Below are positions 5,278-13,299 of a stretch of 22,757 bases of DNA, in pieces; position 1 is the first letter of the stretch, and each line of letters starts with the position of its first letter. Below the pieces are notes generated by a model. The model had not been told where the DNA came from. It did not search any database and was given only the letters and a program-made list of their open reading frames with translations. The DNA is from SIG435 sp045530725. GTDB lineage: Bacteria > Bacillota > Clostridia > UMGS1810. The stretch is from assembly GCA_045530725.1 (NCBI GenBank), contig JAZSCT010000022.1, positions 1-22,757 of the forward strand, written 5' to 3'. The position numbers and the translations under genes were made by a program.

Positions 5278-6356
5278 CTATCCCCGTATAATGACTTCTT
5301 TCACCTTGTATCCGTGAAGAACGTAGTCTGTCTTTTCTTCGGCGGGTGAATAGTTTACCATTACACAGATTGATTCATTTTCATCTACAGGATGGATTGT
5401 AATATCCACATTTGGATTATCCCCTACTATAGGCTTATTATCCAGTATATTCTTGGCTGCAATTTTATATACCTTATAGAAAGGATGTTTATTATATCCG
5501 TCAGGAATAGCCCGACTCTGTGTTTCAAGAGCAAAGTTTAAGAAATATATTTCTCCATCAAAAAACTTGTTTTTGGAAAAAATTACCGTGCCGTCATCCT
5601 CCTCACAGAGAACCTCTGCACCAACACTCTTTAACATAAACTTCTTGTCATAATAGAAAGGAAGAAAGAATTATTTTTTCAGGATCAAATGTTTTTGTTT
5701 CCTGTTTTTTCACATTAACGGAAAGGCTCAGATATTCTTTGTCATCAATACTGAGTGTGATGTTATCTGACAAGTCTTCATGGGAGATATTTTCCAGAGT
5801 TACAAAAGTGCTGACAGTTGCATTCTTCAAGCCATCAGAAAGATCGTAGTCAACTTTTACATATTTTATCCAGATGCCTTCTATTTCGTGCACTTCTATA
5901 CTTCTTATAATACCACCAAAGTGGAATCAGTCAACGTGAGTAAGAGGAATGGTATCAAGGTGTGTATTTGTGTTCTTCACTCTCAGTACAATTCTGTGCT
6001 TACCCCTTGCCGATATTTTTCACAAGTGAAGAAAACTCGGCAAATCCGCCATAGTGGTATGTCATATGCTTGCCATCTACATAAACATCGCATTCGTTCT
6101 GTACTGCACCGAATACCATATTGATACTGTCGGTTGATACTTCAAAATCTCTCATAAACCAGCATACATCTTCACAGTAAATCTGATCGATTTCATTCTG
6201 CCAGCAACCCGGAATGCAAATGTCATTTGTCTCAGAGGGGAATTTTTCGTACCATTTCTCTTCAAGACCTGCATCATCATGGTCAAATACATATTTCCAT
6301 ACTCCGTCAAGAGTGAACATATTTCTTATCTTGTGCCTGTCAAATAGTCGCACCAT
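5278..6356 (-). pseudogene. decayed glycoside hydrolase family 2-like gene lacking its catalytic barrel
   Basis: Three fragments in different frames read as one protein. Residues from 6356 to about 6003 resemble the sugar-binding N-domain of beta-glucuronidase/beta-galactosidase ('LDGVWKYVF', 'IPGCWQNE', 'DVYVDGKH..YHYGGF'). After a frameshift near 6003 the text continues as GKHRIVLRVKN, meets an in-frame TGA at 5929-5927 where Trp is expected (VD-W-FHFGGI), and runs through an Ig-like domain to about 5655. A second frameshift leads into a C-terminal domain ('GTVIFSKNKFFDGEIYFLNF') ending at 5278. The total is only about 350 residues, against 600 or more for intact relatives, and no (beta/alpha)8 barrel motif is present. 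The gene therefore has a large internal deletion as well as point damage. It lies 31 bases after the PBP gene. Confidence 0.75.
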
Positions 6357-6387
6357 TCGTATCTTTCCTTCTCTTGATATCTGTTAT

Positions 6388-8658
6388 TTATCCAATAACC
6401 GGTGGTGGTTCAGGCACAACCGGAGGTGCTACTGGCGGTGCGGGTTCTGACGGTGTAGTGGATGACCCTTCAGAAGATGGACTGCCGTCATTTGTGTTGG
6501 CAGAGCCGTTCTCTTCTGAGCCGCTACTGCCCTCTTCTGTATTGTCGCCATTTTCTTCTCCTTCTTCGCCCTCTTCTTCCTCTTCTTCTGGAAGATTGTA
6601 TCTGCCGGTTATAATATTTGCACCGTTGTGAGAAGAACATCTGGATGTAGGTCTGTGGTCACTTGTCACATATTCATATACTGCGCTGCAGGATGGTCCT
6701 GCAAGTTTACCTGAATTGGAACAAATATTCACTTTGGAAAGTGTGGATGGCTGTTTGAACACCTTAGGCTCAAGGTCTTCGTGAACCTCTGTCATAACCT
6801 GTCTCCAGATATTGAGAGCAGGATTTGAATATGCAGTATAAACTGCTCTCGGCGAATCATATCCGAACCATACTGTTGCACAGTAATAAGGAGTAAATCC
6901 CGCAAACCATCTGTCCTTGCTAAGGTCACTTGTACCGGTCTTTCCAGCAGTATCCATTCCCTTTATCTGAGAGCCTGCTGCTGTTCCGTGTGCAACCACA
7001 TTTTTCATCATATCACACATAATATACGCTGCGTCAGCGCTGATGGCTCTGCTTTCGGTATCTTTCTTCTCAAGAATAACTTCTCCCTGATTGTCAAGGA
7101 CTTTTGTGTATGTTATAGGTTCATTATATACACCTGCATTTGGAAATGTGGAATAAGCCGCATTAAGATCCCTTACGCTTACACCTTTTGTAAGTCCTCC
7201 CAGTGCAAGGGAAGCAAGAGATTTGTCTGATTCTGTAACTGTTGTAAGGTGGAACTTTTCTGTTACATATTTATAAGACTTTTCTATACCTACTGCATCA
7301 AGGATGTTGATTGCAGGCATATTCTGTGATGCAGTTATAGCCGCCTTTACAGTCATGGTTTCGTTGAAATTCTCACCGGAGTTTTTCGGTTTCCATTCTC
7401 CTACCTGCAAGGGTTTGTCATCTACTATGGTGGAAGGAACTACTGTTCCTGTATCAATGGCAGGTGCATATACACCGATAGGCTTAAATGAAGAGCCCGG
7501 TTGTCTGTATGTCTGTGTAGCACGGTTGAGTACTCTTGGGGCAGTCTTTTTGCCACGGCCACCCACAATGCCCCTGATCTCGCCTGTGTAGGGATCGGAT
7601 ATTACCATTGCAGACTGTGTGCCGGTTTCCTGTGCGCCCACGAAGTTTTTGTCGTCCATATAAACATTTTCCATAATGGACTGAATCTTAGGATCAACAG
7701 TAGAGTAAATTTTTAGTCCACCGTTTTCTATCATCTGTGTAGCAAAGGCCTCGGTATAATTCTTTTCTTTTACAAGGTCCTTTACCACATCTATATATAC
7801 CTGATCTGTGAAATAACTTGATACGTGATTGTAACTCTTTTCTCCGAACTTGCCCACAAATTCGAGTTTTTCTTCCATTGCATTGTTTCGTTCTTCTTTT
7901 GTGATGAAATCAAGTTCATACATCTTATCAAGAACAAGATTTCTTCTCTTCTGATTTTCTTCAGGATTTAAAATAGGATCATACAATGAAGGATACTGTG
8001 TTATTCCCACTATAGCAGCTGATTCCGCCAATGTAAGTTCAGATACGGGCTTATTGAAGTATGCTCTTGATGCACTTGCCACGCCGTAACTGTTCTGTCC
8101 AAGGTATATGGTGTTCATATACATCTCAAGGATTTCATTTTTAGAAAGTTTTTGCTCAGCAGCAATGGCTCTGGCAATTTCTCTTATCTTTCTTCCTCTT
8201 GATCGTTCTTTGTCACCTGTAATATTCTTTACAAGCTGTTGGGTAATGGTACTTCCGCCAAAGTTGGATCCGCCTGTAAGTTCTTTTATAACAGCCAGAG
8301 TTGTTCTCTTTATATCCACACCGTTGTGGGAGTAAAATCTCTCATCCTCAATGGCTACCATTGCTCTTTGCATATGAAGAGGGATTTTCTCAATTTCCAC
8401 CCATGTTCTGTCCTCTTCAGACATTATAAGTTCGTACTGTTCGTATTTTCCGGTGTCGGGATTCTTGGCATACACTACAGAGTTCATCTTAAGCGACATA
8501 CCGTTGAGCATTTCAAAAAAGTCATCATCGGCAACTCTTCCCATAAATATGCCAAACACAGATACTGCCAGTATAACCGCTATAAGAAACATAATGATTA
8601 ATACCGGCAAGAAGCGTCTTTTCTTTCTTACGACTTTTGCTTCTCTTTTACCTCTCAT
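6388..8658 (-). CDS. class A penicillin-binding protein (PBP1A-type)
   Basis: 756 residues. One membrane anchor (about 17-40) is followed by a GT51 glycosyltransferase domain (about 75-265: 'AIEDERFYSHNGVD' at 102-115, 'GGSTITQQLVKN' at 134-145). A transpeptidase domain follows with SxxK at 389-392 (catalytic Ser389), SQN at 444-446 and KTGT at 573-576. Both peptidoglycan polymerisation and cross-linking residues are intact. The tail (690-756) is low complexity: a Glu run, then Gly/Ser/Asn-rich, then Pro-rich, and probably reaches into the wall. Start ATG 8658 follows AAGAGGTG. The gene has its own promoter (8726-8753) and no intact partner gene. Family naming as ponA/pbpF is uncertain. Confidence 0.95.
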   Translation of the reverse strand: MRGKREAKVVRKKRRFLPVLIIMFLIAVILAVSVFGIFMGRVADDDFFEMLNGMSLKMNSVVYAKNPDTGKYEQYELIMSEEDRTWVEIEKIPLHMQRAMVAIEDERFYSHNGVDIKRTTLAVIKELTGGSNFGGSTITQQLVKNITGDKERSRGRKIREIARAIAAEQKLSKNEILEMYMNTIYLGQNSYGVASASRAYFNKPVSELTLAESAAIVGITQYPSLYDPILNPEENQKRRNLVLDKMYELDFITKEERNNAMEEKLEFVGKFGEKSYNHVSSYFTDQVYIDVVKDLVKEKNYTEAFATQMIENGGLKIYSTVDPKIQSIMENVYMDDKNFVGAQETGTQSAMVISDPYTGEIRGIVGGRGKKTAPRVLNRATQTYRQPGSSFKPIGVYAPAIDTGTVVPSTIVDDKPLQVGEWKPKNSGENFNETMTVKAAITASQNMPAINILDAVGIEKSYKYVTEKFHLTTVTESDKSLASLALGGLTKGVSVRDLNAAYSTFPNAGVYNEPITYTKVLDNQGEVILEKKDTESRAISADAAYIMCDMMKNVVAHGTAAGSQIKGMDTAGKTGTSDLSKDRWFAGFTPYYCATVWFGYDSPRAVYTAYSNPALNIWRQVMTEVHEDLEPKVFKQPSTLSKVNICSNSGKLAGPSCSAVYEYVTSDHRPTSRCSSHNGANIITGRYNLPEEEEEEGEEGEENGDNTEEGSSGSEENGSANTNDGSPSSEGSSTTPSEPAPPVAPPVVPEPPPVIG

Positions 8659-8725
8659 AAAAATACACCTCTTATTATGAAAACTAATTATACAAATATT
8701 TCTATTGCATACTCATCCAAATAAC

Positions 8726-8753
8726 ATTATATCACACAGGTATATATTTTCAA
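8726..8753 (-). promoter_or_regulatory. promoter of the penicillin-binding protein gene
   Basis: Minus strand: TTGAAA (8753-8748), 16-base spacer containing TGTG, TATAAT (8731-8726). The predicted leader is about 60 bases. Confidence 0.65.
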
Positions 8754-8765
8754 ATTAAATTTATA

Positions 8766-8794
8766 TTACAAACAGGCAAAAACCTGTATATAAT
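8766..8794 (+). promoter_or_regulatory. possible upstream promoter facing tRNA-Gln
   Basis: TTACAA (8766-8771), 17-base spacer, TATAAT (8789-8794). The spacer is an inverted repeat, ACAGG/CCTGT (8772-8776 and 8783-8787), which could be an operator. No gene other than tRNA-Gln follows, so its purpose is unclear. Confidence 0.3.
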
Positions 8795-8845
8795 GCGGTT
8801 TACAGAGCACAATGATGGCAAAATGAAATTTTTTTAAAATTTTTA

Positions 8846-8874
8846 TTGACATTAAAGAAGTTTTGTTGTAAAAT
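8846..8874 (+). promoter_or_regulatory. promoter of tRNA-Gln
   Basis: TTGACA (8846-8851), 17-base spacer, TAAAAT (8869-8874), placed about 20 bases before the tRNA's first base. Confidence 0.8.
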
Positions 8875-8901
8875 ACTATTTGTTGCAAATGAATATTGCA
8901 T

Positions 8902-8978
8902 TGGGATATAGCCAAGTTGGTAAGGCATCGGATTCTGATTCCGACATTCCGGAGGTTCGAGTCCTTCTATCCCAGCCA
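8902..8978 (+). tRNA. tRNA-Gln (CTG)
   Basis: Acceptor TGGGATA with TATCCCA, anticodon stem TCGGA/TCCGA, loop TTCTGAT (anticodon CTG), T-arm GGAGG-TTCGAGT-CCTTC, discriminator G, encoded CCA. The T-A first pair is characteristic of tRNA-Gln. Confidence 0.96.
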
Positions 8979-8982
8979 TAAG

Positions 8983-9013
8983 AAAAAAGACACCTTAACG
9001 GGGTGTCTTTTTT
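8983..9013 (+). terminator. terminator of tRNA-Gln
   Basis: AAAAAAGACACC (8983-8994) pairs with GGTGTCTTTTTT (9002-9013), a 12-bp perfect stem with a 7-base loop and a U-tract. It begins five bases after the CCA end. Confidence 0.9.
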
Positions 9014-9094
9014 CAGTTATATTTGCCTTCGGCAAGTTATATTGCTACGCAGTTATATTCGGCATTCGCCGAGTTATATTGTGCTTCGCACAGT
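9014..9094. repeat. array of four small hairpins separated by AGTTATATT
   Basis: The unit AGTTATATT occurs four times (starting at 9015, 9034, 9050 and 9071), and AGTT recurs at 9092. Between units lie different small palindromes: GCC-TTC-GGC, GC-TAC-GC, CGGC-ATTC-GCCG and GTGC-TTC-GCAC. Spacers are constant while each stem differs, with compensating bases in both arms. This is not a CRISPR array: the units are too short and the variable parts are palindromes. It lies between the tRNA-Gln terminator and the pssA promoter. Confidence 0.8.
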
Positions 9095-9109
9095 TGGTTT
9101 CAACGATTG

Positions 9110-9138
9110 GAAGGACTCGAACCTTGAGAAGGTACGAG
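9110..9138. repeat. tRNA T-arm-like inverted copy and hairpin
   Basis: GAAGGACTCGAACC (9110-9123) is the exact reverse complement of the tRNA-Gln T-arm segment at 8954-8967. Overlapping it, CTCGAACCTT (9116-9125) pairs with AAGGTACGAG (9129-9138) with one mismatch to make a hairpin. No complete tRNA can be folded here. Confidence 0.5.
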
Positions 9139-9152
9139 CGTTTAAAAAACAA

Positions 9153-9181
9153 TTGAAAACAGAAACTTTATATGATATAAT
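9153..9181 (+). promoter_or_regulatory. promoter of the pssA-psd operon
   Basis: TTGAAA (9153-9158), 17-base spacer, TATAAT (9176-9181). The predicted leader is about 50 bases and holds the AAAGGAG ribosome binding site. Confidence 0.7.
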
Positions 9182-9236
9182 TAAGACGTATTTACAGAAG
9201 ACAACTTTTTCGTCTGCGAAAGGAGAATAATATAAA

Positions 9237-9863
9237 ATGATAGGTTTTTACAATTATACGGTTGTTCTCACATATATAGGACTTTTTTCTTCAATAATAG
9301 GAATTGTACTGGCATTGAACGGAAATACCAGTCTTTCCATATTTTGTCTTATGTTTTCAGGCTTCTGCGATATGTTTGACGGGCAGGTGGCTTCCACAAA
9401 AAAAGACCGTACAGAAGAAGAGAAAAAATTCGGTATTCAGATTGATTCCCTTTGTGATGTAATCTGCTTTGGCGTATTTCCTGCAGTTATAGGTTATTCG
9501 CTGAACATCTCCAGTCCTGTAGGATATGCATGTATGGCGCTCTTTGTACTTGGCGGTGTTATACGTCTTGCATTCTTCAATGTTATGGCAGAGAAAAGAG
9601 AAGAATCTACCGACGACACACCTGCTTACTATCGTGGTCTGCCGATTACAAGTTCTGCACTTATATTCCCTGCAATAATGCTTATAAACAAGTTGTACCC
9701 CTTTGGTGAATCTTTGCCTTTGATATATGAAATCACTCTTTTGATTTGTGCATTTCTCTTTGTCATTGACATTCAGATTCACAAGCCAAAAAAAGTGGGT
9801 AAGTTTCTGATGTTGCTTCTTGGAATTGTGCTTTTTGTACTTTATTTTGAATTTATTTTTTAG
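9237..9863 (+). CDS. pssA: CDP-diacylglycerol-serine O-phosphatidyltransferase
   Basis: 208 residues, a polytopic membrane enzyme making phosphatidylserine from CDP-diacylglycerol and L-serine. The CDP-alcohol phosphotransferase signature is present: Asp45-x2-Asp48-Gly49-x2-Ala52, then Gly66-x3-Asp70-x3-Asp74. The Arg usually following Ala is Ser, and the loop to the Gly is longer than the textbook x8, as I recall for many Clostridial PssA proteins ('EEKKFGIQIDSLCD'). It is first in an operon with psd, nine bases downstream, so the pair makes phosphatidylethanolamine. Start ATG 9237 follows AAAGGAG. Confidence 0.93.
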   Translation: MIGFYNYTVVLTYIGLFSSIIGIVLALNGNTSLSIFCLMFSGFCDMFDGQVASTKKDRTEEEKKFGIQIDSLCDVICFGVFPAVIGYSLNISSPVGYACMALFVLGGVIRLAFFNVMAEKREESTDDTPAYYRGLPITSSALIFPAIMLINKLYPFGESLPLIYEITLLICAFLFVIDIQIHKPKKVGKFLMLLLGIVLFVLYFEFIF

Positions 9864-9871
9864 GTGATGAT

Positions 9872-10693
9872 ATGAACCCACGTTTTCTATACGAAACATT
9901 TTTCGGAAGATTAATACTGAAAATCCTTACAAGGCCTTTTGTATCATATCTTGCGGGAAAATATATGGACTCTTCCCTGTCAAAATCGAAAATCAAATCT
10001 TTTATAAGAAAAAATAGCATTGATATGTCAGATTACGTAGAGAGAGAATATGTGTCATTCAATGACTTCTTCACACGGGAAATCAGAAAGGATGCGAGAA
10101 GCATCGATACAGCACCCGCATCATTTATAAGCCCCTGTGACGGCATGATAAGTGCTTATACCATCTGTGATGATTCATCCTTTGAGATAAAGGGAAGTAC
10201 TTATACATTGGATGAACTATTTGATAACAAAGATATAAAAAGTGAATTTGCCGGTGGCACCATGATAATAATCCGCCTTACGGTTACTGATTATCACAGA
10301 TATATATATCCTGACAATGGATACAAAGAAAAAAACATATATATCCCGGGTATTTTTCACACAGTTCAGCCTATAGCCCAGACACGATACAAAATATACA
10401 AAACAAATTCCAGAGAATATACCATTCTTCATACCGAAAATTTCGGCGATGTAATACAAATGGAAGTAGGCGCTATGATGGTGGGAAAGATTCTTAACTA
10501 TCACTCCCATCACAGATTTGTACGCGGAGAGGAAAAGGGCAGATTTGAATTCGGCGGATCTACCGTGGTTCTTCTCACAAAGAAGAATGCAATAACATTG
10601 AACAAAAATATCCCCATAAATACAGATGATGAAACAGTTGTGAAAATGGGAGAAAAAATCGGAGAAAAATTCAGAAAGGATGCTTTGATATGA
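9872..10693 (+). CDS. psd: phosphatidylserine decarboxylase proenzyme
   Basis: 273 residues. It converts phosphatidylserine to phosphatidylethanolamine with a pyruvoyl group formed by self-cleavage. Catalytic elements are present: 'SPCDG' with Asp90, 'DYHRYIYPD' with His142, 'GIFHTV' with His163, and the cleavage site Gly-Gly-Ser230-Thr (GGST, where many relatives have LGST). The C-terminal piece after cleavage would be about 44 residues. It begins nine bases after pssA, and its last four bases overlap the start of the next gene, so the three genes are co-transcribed and probably translationally coupled. Confidence 0.94.
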   Translation: MNPRFLYETFFGRLILKILTRPFVSYLAGKYMDSSLSKSKIKSFIRKNSIDMSDYVEREYVSFNDFFTREIRKDARSIDTAPASFISPCDGMISAYTICDDSSFEIKGSTYTLDELFDNKDIKSEFAGGTMIIIRLTVTDYHRYIYPDNGYKEKNIYIPGIFHTVQPIAQTRYKIYKTNSREYTILHTENFGDVIQMEVGAMMVGKILNYHSHHRFVRGEEKGRFEFGGSTVVLLTKKNAITLNKNIPINTDDETVVKMGEKIGEKFRKDALI

Positions 10694-11433
10694 AAAAGAT
10701 AATTTCCATTATTCTTTGCTTCATTATTGCAACAATTCCTTTTTCAACACTTGCAAATGAGGTAAAAGTATTTGTAAACGGAGAAGAACTAAAAACCGAC
10801 CAGGGTGCAACAATAGTAGATGGAAGAACCCTCGTTCCGCTTCGTGCCATATTTGAAGCGCTTGGCGCTGATGTGGAATGGGACGACGTGACAAAATCCG
10901 TAGAAGCACGCAAACGCTATAAAAAAATCAACCTTCAGATCGGAAGCAAAGCAATCTATATCAATCAGATAAGAAACGAAATCGATGTAAGCGCAATGCT
11001 TATAAACAGTCGAACGATGGTACCCGCAAGAGCAGTATCTGAGGCTCTTGATGCCAAAGTGGAATGGGATGGAGACACAAGGACTGTATATATAGAATCA
11101 ACACCTAAGGATAAAGCAATAAAGAATATATACTTAAAAGAAAAAGTAACCGCACCTGACGGAAATATAGTATTTGAATACTTTTGTGCATATCCTGAGT
11201 TTATATCAGGTGATACTTCAAAAAATTCACATTACAAGGAAATAGCAGATGCATTTGTGCAGTCTGCAAAAACTGCATCGGACATTGCACTTAAAGACTA
11301 TGAACTATCCAAAGTGAAGGGATTTTTGTTTATTCCTCACAAGATGGAACTAACTTACGACATCACAGAACAGATAGAATTCAAAAAAGAAACATTTGAC
11401 GGAGTCAAAAGAAATACTGAAATAATAAAGTAA
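10690..11433 (+). CDS. secreted stalk-domain protein with DUF4163-like C-terminus
   Basis: 247 residues. A signal peptide (about 1-22, cleavage after STLA) precedes a copper amine oxidase N-terminal-like 'stalk' domain with two repeats: 'VFVNGEEL..DGRTLVPLRAIFEALGADVEWD' at 26-65 and 'INSRTMVPARAVSEALDAKVEWD' at 102-125. The C-terminal 110 residues ('LKEKVTAPDGNIVFEYFCAYPEF') resemble the DUF4163 domain of PdaC/RsiV-like proteins. Stalk domains are cell-wall or surface binding modules in Clostridia. It overlaps psd by four bases (ATGA) and ends the operon; why it travels with phospholipid genes is unknown. No catalytic motif was seen. Confidence 0.75.
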   Translation: MKKIISIILCFIIATIPFSTLANEVKVFVNGEELKTDQGATIVDGRTLVPLRAIFEALGADVEWDDVTKSVEARKRYKKINLQIGSKAIYINQIRNEIDVSAMLINSRTMVPARAVSEALDAKVEWDGDTRTVYIESTPKDKAIKNIYLKEKVTAPDGNIVFEYFCAYPEFISGDTSKNSHYKEIADAFVQSAKTASDIALKDYELSKVKGFLFIPHKMELTYDITEQIEFKKETFDGVKRNTEIIK

Positions 11434-11437
11434 ACTT

Positions 11438-11467
11438 AAAGGGATTGTCACACAGGACAATCCCTTT
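11438..11467. terminator. bidirectional terminator between convergent genes
   Basis: AAAGGGATTGTC (11438-11449) pairs with GACAATCCCTTT (11456-11467), a 12-bp perfect stem with a 6-base loop. It ends the pssA operon on the plus strand and the SSB gene on the minus strand. Confidence 0.88.
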
Positions 11468-11472
11468 ATTAA

Positions 11473-12141
11473 TTATGATATGGATGGTTCTGCCTCTTCA
11501 TTTATATTAGATACCACTTCCATCTTGGATATGGATATCTCAAAGGCGGTACGGGTGACAGTTTCATCATCGCTGATTCGTTTCTGATATTCTCTGCTTT
11601 GAATACGTCCCCATATCTTCACATTTTCTCCCACTTTAAGTTTACCGGAAAATCTGGCATTCCTTCCCCATGCGATACATGGCATATAGTCAGATTTGTT
11701 ATAGGCTCTGTTTGCCGCAATAAGGAGATCGGTTATTTCTCTTCCAAAGGGTGTGATTCTATATACAGGCTCCTTACAAACAAAACCGTTAAGAAATATA
11801 TTGTTTACCGGAGAAAAGTCTTCCTCATCAACCTGTCTTATATCACGTGCAAAAACAGTAAGTATAAGTTTTGACCCTGTAAGAGTATAATTGTTGTATG
11901 AACGAAACTGTCCTTCTATTTCAAGAGAAGTCCCTACAGACAAATCAAAATCCCTTATAAGCCTTTCGGAAACAGTAACATTTATATAATCCGCACTATC
12001 GCTTAACCGTTCCACCTTAAGAACAAAACTCAAGAACTTTTCACCATACACCTCGTGGCTGTATTCTGCTTCCCTTTCTACCCTTCCTGTCAAATGCACC
12101 TCATTATTGAGATTGATGTTGTCTGAATTCAAATCTATCAT
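11473..12141 (-). CDS. single-stranded DNA-binding protein with two OB folds
   Basis: About 222 residues from ATG 12141. Two OB-fold halves are seen: 'VHLTGRVEREAEYS..FLSFVLKVERLS' at the start, and 'IFLNGFVCKEPVYRITPFGREITDLLIAANRAYNKSDYMPCIAWGRNA' in the second half, the latter close to bacterial SSB/PriB. The C-terminus ends EEAEPSIS, without the DDDIPF tip that recruits partners in canonical SSB. Such two-OB SSB paralogs occur in Clostridia; replication or recombination roles are inferred. The start is uncertain: GTG 12150 and TTG 12132 are alternatives. GAAAGGA abuts ATG 12141 but is well spaced from TTG 12132. Confidence 0.8.
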   Translation of the reverse strand: MIDLNSDNINLNNEVHLTGRVEREAEYSHEVYGEKFLSFVLKVERLSDSADYINVTVSERLIRDFDLSVGTSLEIEGQFRSYNNYTLTGSKLILTVFARDIRQVDEEDFSPVNNIFLNGFVCKEPVYRITPFGREITDLLIAANRAYNKSDYMPCIAWGRNARFSGKLKVGENVKIWGRIQSREYQKRISDDETVTRTAFEISISKMEVVSNINEEAEPSIS

Positions 12142-12218
12142 TCCTTTCACTTTGGTTTATTACTTTATAATCTTATTCATAATTATGGAAATATATGATA
12201 GAAAAATACAAAAACATC

Positions 12219-12246
12219 TTGACTTTTTTCTTAAATGAGATAAAAT
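12219..12246 (+). promoter_or_regulatory. promoter of the yebC gene
   Basis: TTGACT (12219-12224), 16-base spacer, TAAAAT (12241-12246). It gives a leader of about 65 bases before ATG 12318, with AGGAAAGG as ribosome binding site. Confidence 0.65.
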
Positions 12247-12317
12247 ATTATGGGGAGTTGTGAACATATACTTCTCAAAACTTAAATTGTTTTATATATA
12301 GGAAAGGATGAATATAA

Positions 12318-13052
12318 ATGTCAGGACATTCCAAGTGGAATAATATCAAAAGAAAAAAAGAAAAAACAGATGCCCAAAAGGGTAAAATCTTCACAAAGAT
12401 CGGTAGAGAAATTGCCGTTGCAGTAAAGAGCGGCGGACCTGATCCTGAAGTAAACAGAAAACTTAAAGATGTTATCGCAAAGGCAAAAGCAAACAATATG
12501 CCAAACGACAATATCACAAGATGTATCAAAAAGGCTGCAGGCGGCGAAGATGATTCCAACTACGAAAGCATCACATACGAAGGCTATGGTCCATCAGGTG
12601 TTGCTGTGCTTGTAGAAGTACTTACAGATAACCGTAACAGAACTGCAGGTGACCTTCGTCACTATTTCGATAAATTTGGCGGAAATCTCGGAACAAACGG
12701 TTCAGTAAGCTGGATTTTTGATCAACTTGGAAAGATCATCATCACAAAAGCTGATGATCTTGATGAAGATACACTTATGATGGATGCTCTGGATGCAGGT
12801 GCAGACGATTTCGAAGTAAATGAAGAATTCTACGAAATCACCACAAGTCCTGAAAGTTTCTCTCAGGTTGTGGAAGCATTGGAAGAAAAGAACTATGCTT
12901 ATGCTTCTGCAGAAATCGAAATGGTGCCACAGAATTATATCAAACTTACAGACCCAGCCGATGTGACAAAAATGGAAAGACTCATTGAAGCCATCGAAGA
13001 CAGCGATGATGTACAGGAGTGTTATCACAACTGGGAAGAGGATGAGATGTAA
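12318..13052 (+). CDS. YebC/PmpR family protein
   Basis: 244 residues, full family length, beginning with the invariant MSGHSKWNNIKRKK and containing 'GREIAVAVKSGGPDPEVN', 'YEGYGPSGVAVLVE' and 'TDNRNRTAGDLRH'. Family members were described as transcription regulators; some recent work links YebC-type proteins to translation of difficult (proline-rich) sequences. Single gene with its own promoter and terminator. The neighbouring PBP has a Pro-rich tail, but nothing in the sequence ties the two. Confidence 0.95.
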   Translation: MSGHSKWNNIKRKKEKTDAQKGKIFTKIGREIAVAVKSGGPDPEVNRKLKDVIAKAKANNMPNDNITRCIKKAAGGEDDSNYESITYEGYGPSGVAVLVEVLTDNRNRTAGDLRHYFDKFGGNLGTNGSVSWIFDQLGKIIITKADDLDEDTLMMDALDAGADDFEVNEEFYEITTSPESFSQVVEALEEKNYAYASAEIEMVPQNYIKLTDPADVTKMERLIEAIEDSDDVQECYHNWEEDEM

Positions 13053-13107
13053 AATTTATCCACACCTCAAAATGGTGACAAGTATCTGAATATTTTTGCT
13101 TTAATGT

Positions 13108-13140
13108 AGAAAACATTGCATATCTGATGCAATGTTTTCT
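13108..13140 (+). terminator. terminator of yebC
   Basis: AGAAAACATTGCA (13108-13120) pairs with TGCAATGTTTTCT (13128-13140), a 13-bp perfect stem followed by TTGTTTTTAT. Confidence 0.85.
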
Positions 13141-13187
13141 TTGTTTTTATGCCGTTTTGATACTAACAAACATTGGACTGCGATGTA

Positions 13188-13257
13188 GGGGTCGATGGCC
13201 TCATCGACCCGTAAGGAAACAATCATATGGGGACAGATAGATGAAGGCATCTGTCCC
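13188..13257. repeat. two intergenic palindromes (GGGTCGATG and GGGACAGAT types)
   Basis: GGGTCGATG (13189-13197) pairs with CATCGACCC (13202-13210). GGGACAGAT (13230-13238) pairs with ATCTGTCCC (13249-13257). Both are preceded by an extra G, as in the GC-rich palindromic intergenic repeats dispersed in Clostridial genomes. The 13141-13299 gap holds nothing else recognisable. Confidence 0.6.
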
Positions 13258-13299
13258 TGCAATGTCTCTGTTTGTCCGTTGTAAAATAAAATTTGCGTC

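Noticed and set aside
6374..6631. Plus-strand open frame rich in Ser/Pro
   Set aside because: It is the antisense of the low-complexity PBP tail and has no ribosome binding site.
9014..9094. CRISPR array
   Set aside because: Repeats are only 9 bases, spacers are 7-12-base palindromes, and no cas gene is present.
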